Below are positions 5,763 through 6,888 of a stretch of DNA of 6,888 bases, one piece after another (the stretch's first letter is position 1; each line of letters opens with the position of its first letter). The position numbers and the translations under genes are program-made. The notes below the pieces were generated by a model. It ran no database searches, was not told the DNA's origin, and worked only from the letters and a program-made list of their open reading frames with translations. Origin of the DNA: Bacillota bacterium (GTDB taxonomy: Bacteria; Bacillota; Bacilli; Alicyclobacillales; SLC66). The stretch is from assembly GCA_021799325.1 (NCBI GenBank), contig JAJZAS010000080.1:1-6888 (forward strand). The letters are read 5' to 3'.

Positions 5763-6494
5763 TTAGCTGTTCGATGGAGTGGTTGATTTCAGCGATACGG
5801 TTGGTGGCGTGTTCGGACCTGTACCGTCTGAATTAATGTTATTGGATGCCTGAATGGCATCTGCATTAATGGATAATGTTCCAGAAGCATTTTGATAATC
5901 ATTCATTGCGCTCAGTGGGAAATTCCAAGTATAAGTCACTTTTGCTGAATCGCCTACTGGTAAATAGAAGGTATTAGTTTGAACGGGGCCTTCCGCTAAA
6001 GATCCCGTGGAAGATGAACCGCTGGAAAAGTAGTTGACTGGTTTGTTATTGGTCTGATAATTTCCAGCAAATTGGGTTCCAGATATTGGTTGCCCTTGCG
6101 AATCAAGTAGCTGAACGGTGTAGGTGATGCCAAGGGGATTGTTGTCATTAGGGTAGGTTGCGAAAATGTCAGGTGAAGGTGCTCCATTTATCGTAGACTG
6201 CGCTGGCCCTTGAATCAGATTCTCAAGACTTACCCACTCATCGAGTGTTCCGGTGTTTTTGAACGTTAAAGCACCTGTCCCTGTGTCACCAGGTTCTAGG
6301 TTGTTGAATGGAATATCACCAGTCCAGCACAAACCTTGGGTATTATCCAATTTAACAGTACCAGCAGCAAAAGTTACAGGTTGATGTGCAGGAGAGCTTG
6401 ATGCTGTAAACATGGCGAATGATCCGCCAGCAATCATGAGTGCGCCCACGGCAGATGCCGCCATGGTAAGTGCTACTTTACTTGTGAGTCCCAT
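5763..6494 (-). CDS. tasA: TasA/camelysin (CalY)-family biofilm fibre protein
   Basis: A 243-residue exported protein. The signal sequence has Lys6, a hydrophobic core ~8-28 and the SipW-type end GGSFAMF. The mature part shows FAAGTVKLD, NLEPGD at 65-70, FKNTGTLDEWVSL, YTVQLLDSQGQPI, YQTNNKPV, TYTWNFPLS and NDYQNASGTLSINADAIQ. B. subtilis TasA has matching signatures (FASGTL, NLKPGD, NKYQGNS). It has a single Cys (56), directly before the Trp of CWTGD, whereas its downstream paralogue has WCGE. The C-terminal ~25 residues are Pro/Thr/Ser-rich. ATG is preceded by AAGGGAGG with 9-nt spacing, the strongest ribosome site on this strand, which fits a highly made structural protein. It follows sipW by 149 nt, as in tapA-sipW-tasA. 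Family is firm; fibre function is by homology. Confidence 0.92.
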   Translation of the reverse strand: MGLTSKVALTMAASAVGALMIAGGSFAMFTASSSPAHQPVTFAAGTVKLDNTQGLCWTGDIPFNNLEPGDTGTGALTFKNTGTLDEWVSLENLIQGPAQSTINGAPSPDIFATYPNDNNPLGITYTVQLLDSQGQPISGTQFAGNYQTNNKPVNYFSSGSSSTGSLAEGPVQTNTFYLPVGDSAKVTYTWNFPLSAMNDYQNASGTLSINADAIQASNNINSDGTGPNTPPTVSLKSTTPSNS

Positions 6495-6520
6495 TAAAAA
6501 ATACCTCCCTTTAGATAGAA

Positions 6521-6532
6521 CCCCTGCCGGGG
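6521..6532 (-). other. GC hairpin in the leader of the first TasA-like gene
   Basis: A compact CCCC-TGCC-GGGG hairpin sits in the sipW-tasA gap, ~10 nt upstream of the ribosome site, in otherwise AT-rich DNA. No T tract follows on the minus strand, so it is not a standard terminator. It could mark a processing point or stabilise the tasA message; this is inference. Confidence 0.35.
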
Positions 6533-6643
6533 CGTTGTTTGAATCTTCCTGAGGGAAATGCGATGAATGTGCATGCTATGTACCCGCAGAAAGGTTTCAA
6601 CCGATGTAAGGTGTTGCTTTTAGTCATCAGTAAGAAAGCAAGC

Positions 6644-6888
6644 TCATGCTTCGGTGTTGATCTCGACAGTTTTTTTCTTGGCAGCAGCCTCTTTCCGAAA
6701 AGCTTGTGTCAGACTGATGATTTGGGAAATGATGAGAAATGCGCCGGGGATGATGAGGACCATAGCCAGGCCCATCTTAGTTCTGATGAAATCCAGGTAA
6801 TACCCGAGGTAGGGTATAGTAAAGTGATCATAGGTAGCAACCACATTGTTGGCTGGTACAATCCATCCATCTTGAATCGCATTGGCAT
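6644..6888 (-). CDS. sipW: SipW-type signal peptidase I, C-terminal part; cut by window end
   Basis: The frame is open to the window edge, giving the last ~81 residues of a longer protein; an internal GTG at 6844 is not the start. The visible part reads ANAIQDGWIVPANNVVATY, then FTIPYLGYYLDF, then a C-terminal membrane segment (GLAMVLIIPGAFLIISQII) and a Lys-rich tail (KEAAAKKK). Val-Val-Ala-Thr-Tyr followed by IPYLGY is the end of the ER/archaeal-type signal peptidase fold (S26B), to which SipW belongs. The catalytic Ser/His region is outside the window. SipW cleaves the unusual signal sequences of TasA and TapA, and two such substrates lie directly downstream on the same strand. Operon with them is likely, though the 149-nt gap leaves room for an extra promoter. 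Confidence 0.85.
   Translation of the reverse strand, partial: ANAIQDGWIVPANNVVATYDHFTIPYLGYYLDFIRTKMGLAMVLIIPGAFLIISQIISLTQAFRKEAAAKKKTVEINTEA

Noticed and set aside
6636..6651. AAGCA/TGCTT hairpin at the end of sipW as a terminator
   Set aside because: Only five base pairs, overlaps the stop codon, and has a poor T tract (TCTTAC).

Overview
This window looks like chromosome from a spore-former-type Bacillota (Bacillales) of moderate GC content. The evidence is a SinR-type repressor beside a SinI-type antirepressor, TasA/camelysin-family secreted proteins with SipW-type signal sequences, the end of an ER/archaeal-type signal peptidase (SipW), and strong AAGGAG/AAGGGG ribosome sites. The genus cannot be named from sequence alone; an Alicyclobacillaceae-like or other non-subtilis Bacillales host is a guess.

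Layout. (1) 2-2930, plus strand: a two-gene signalling operon, with the 3' part of a GGDEF-EAL cyclic-di-GMP protein followed 13 nt later by a membrane HAMP-PAS-SpoIIE/RsbU-type phosphatase. (2) 2927-3552, minus strand: sinI, a 52-residue gene, then sinR. sinR converges on the phosphatase gene so tightly that the stop codons overlap. (3) 3553-3894: a divergent regulatory region with the sinI promoter, a possible Spo0A box, and the promoter and operators of the next gene. (4) 3895-4830, plus strand: an unrecognised secreted or membrane-anchored protein with repeated VYG motifs and a Pro/Thr/Asn-rich tail. (5) 4892-4937: a bidirectional terminator. (6) 4961-6888, minus strand: sipW (cut by the window edge), then two TasA-like genes separated by an internal terminator.

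How it fits together. In Bacillus subtilis SinR represses biofilm-matrix genes including tapA-sipW-tasA, and SinI, made under Spo0A~P control, titrates SinR. The same parts are clustered here. Three perfect GTTC-N8-GAAC palindromes, resembling the known SinR operator (GTTCTYT half-sites), lie at promoters. One is just downstream of the sinR start point, one is just downstream of the start point of the VYG-repeat gene, and one lies between the sinI and VYG promoters. The most interesting inference is that the unrecognised VYG protein is a SinR-controlled matrix component, perhaps filling the place of TapA, which is not seen in this window. The adjacent c-di-GMP phosphodiesterase and phosphatase genes would fit a motile-to-sessile decision locus, but no direct link is shown by the sequence.
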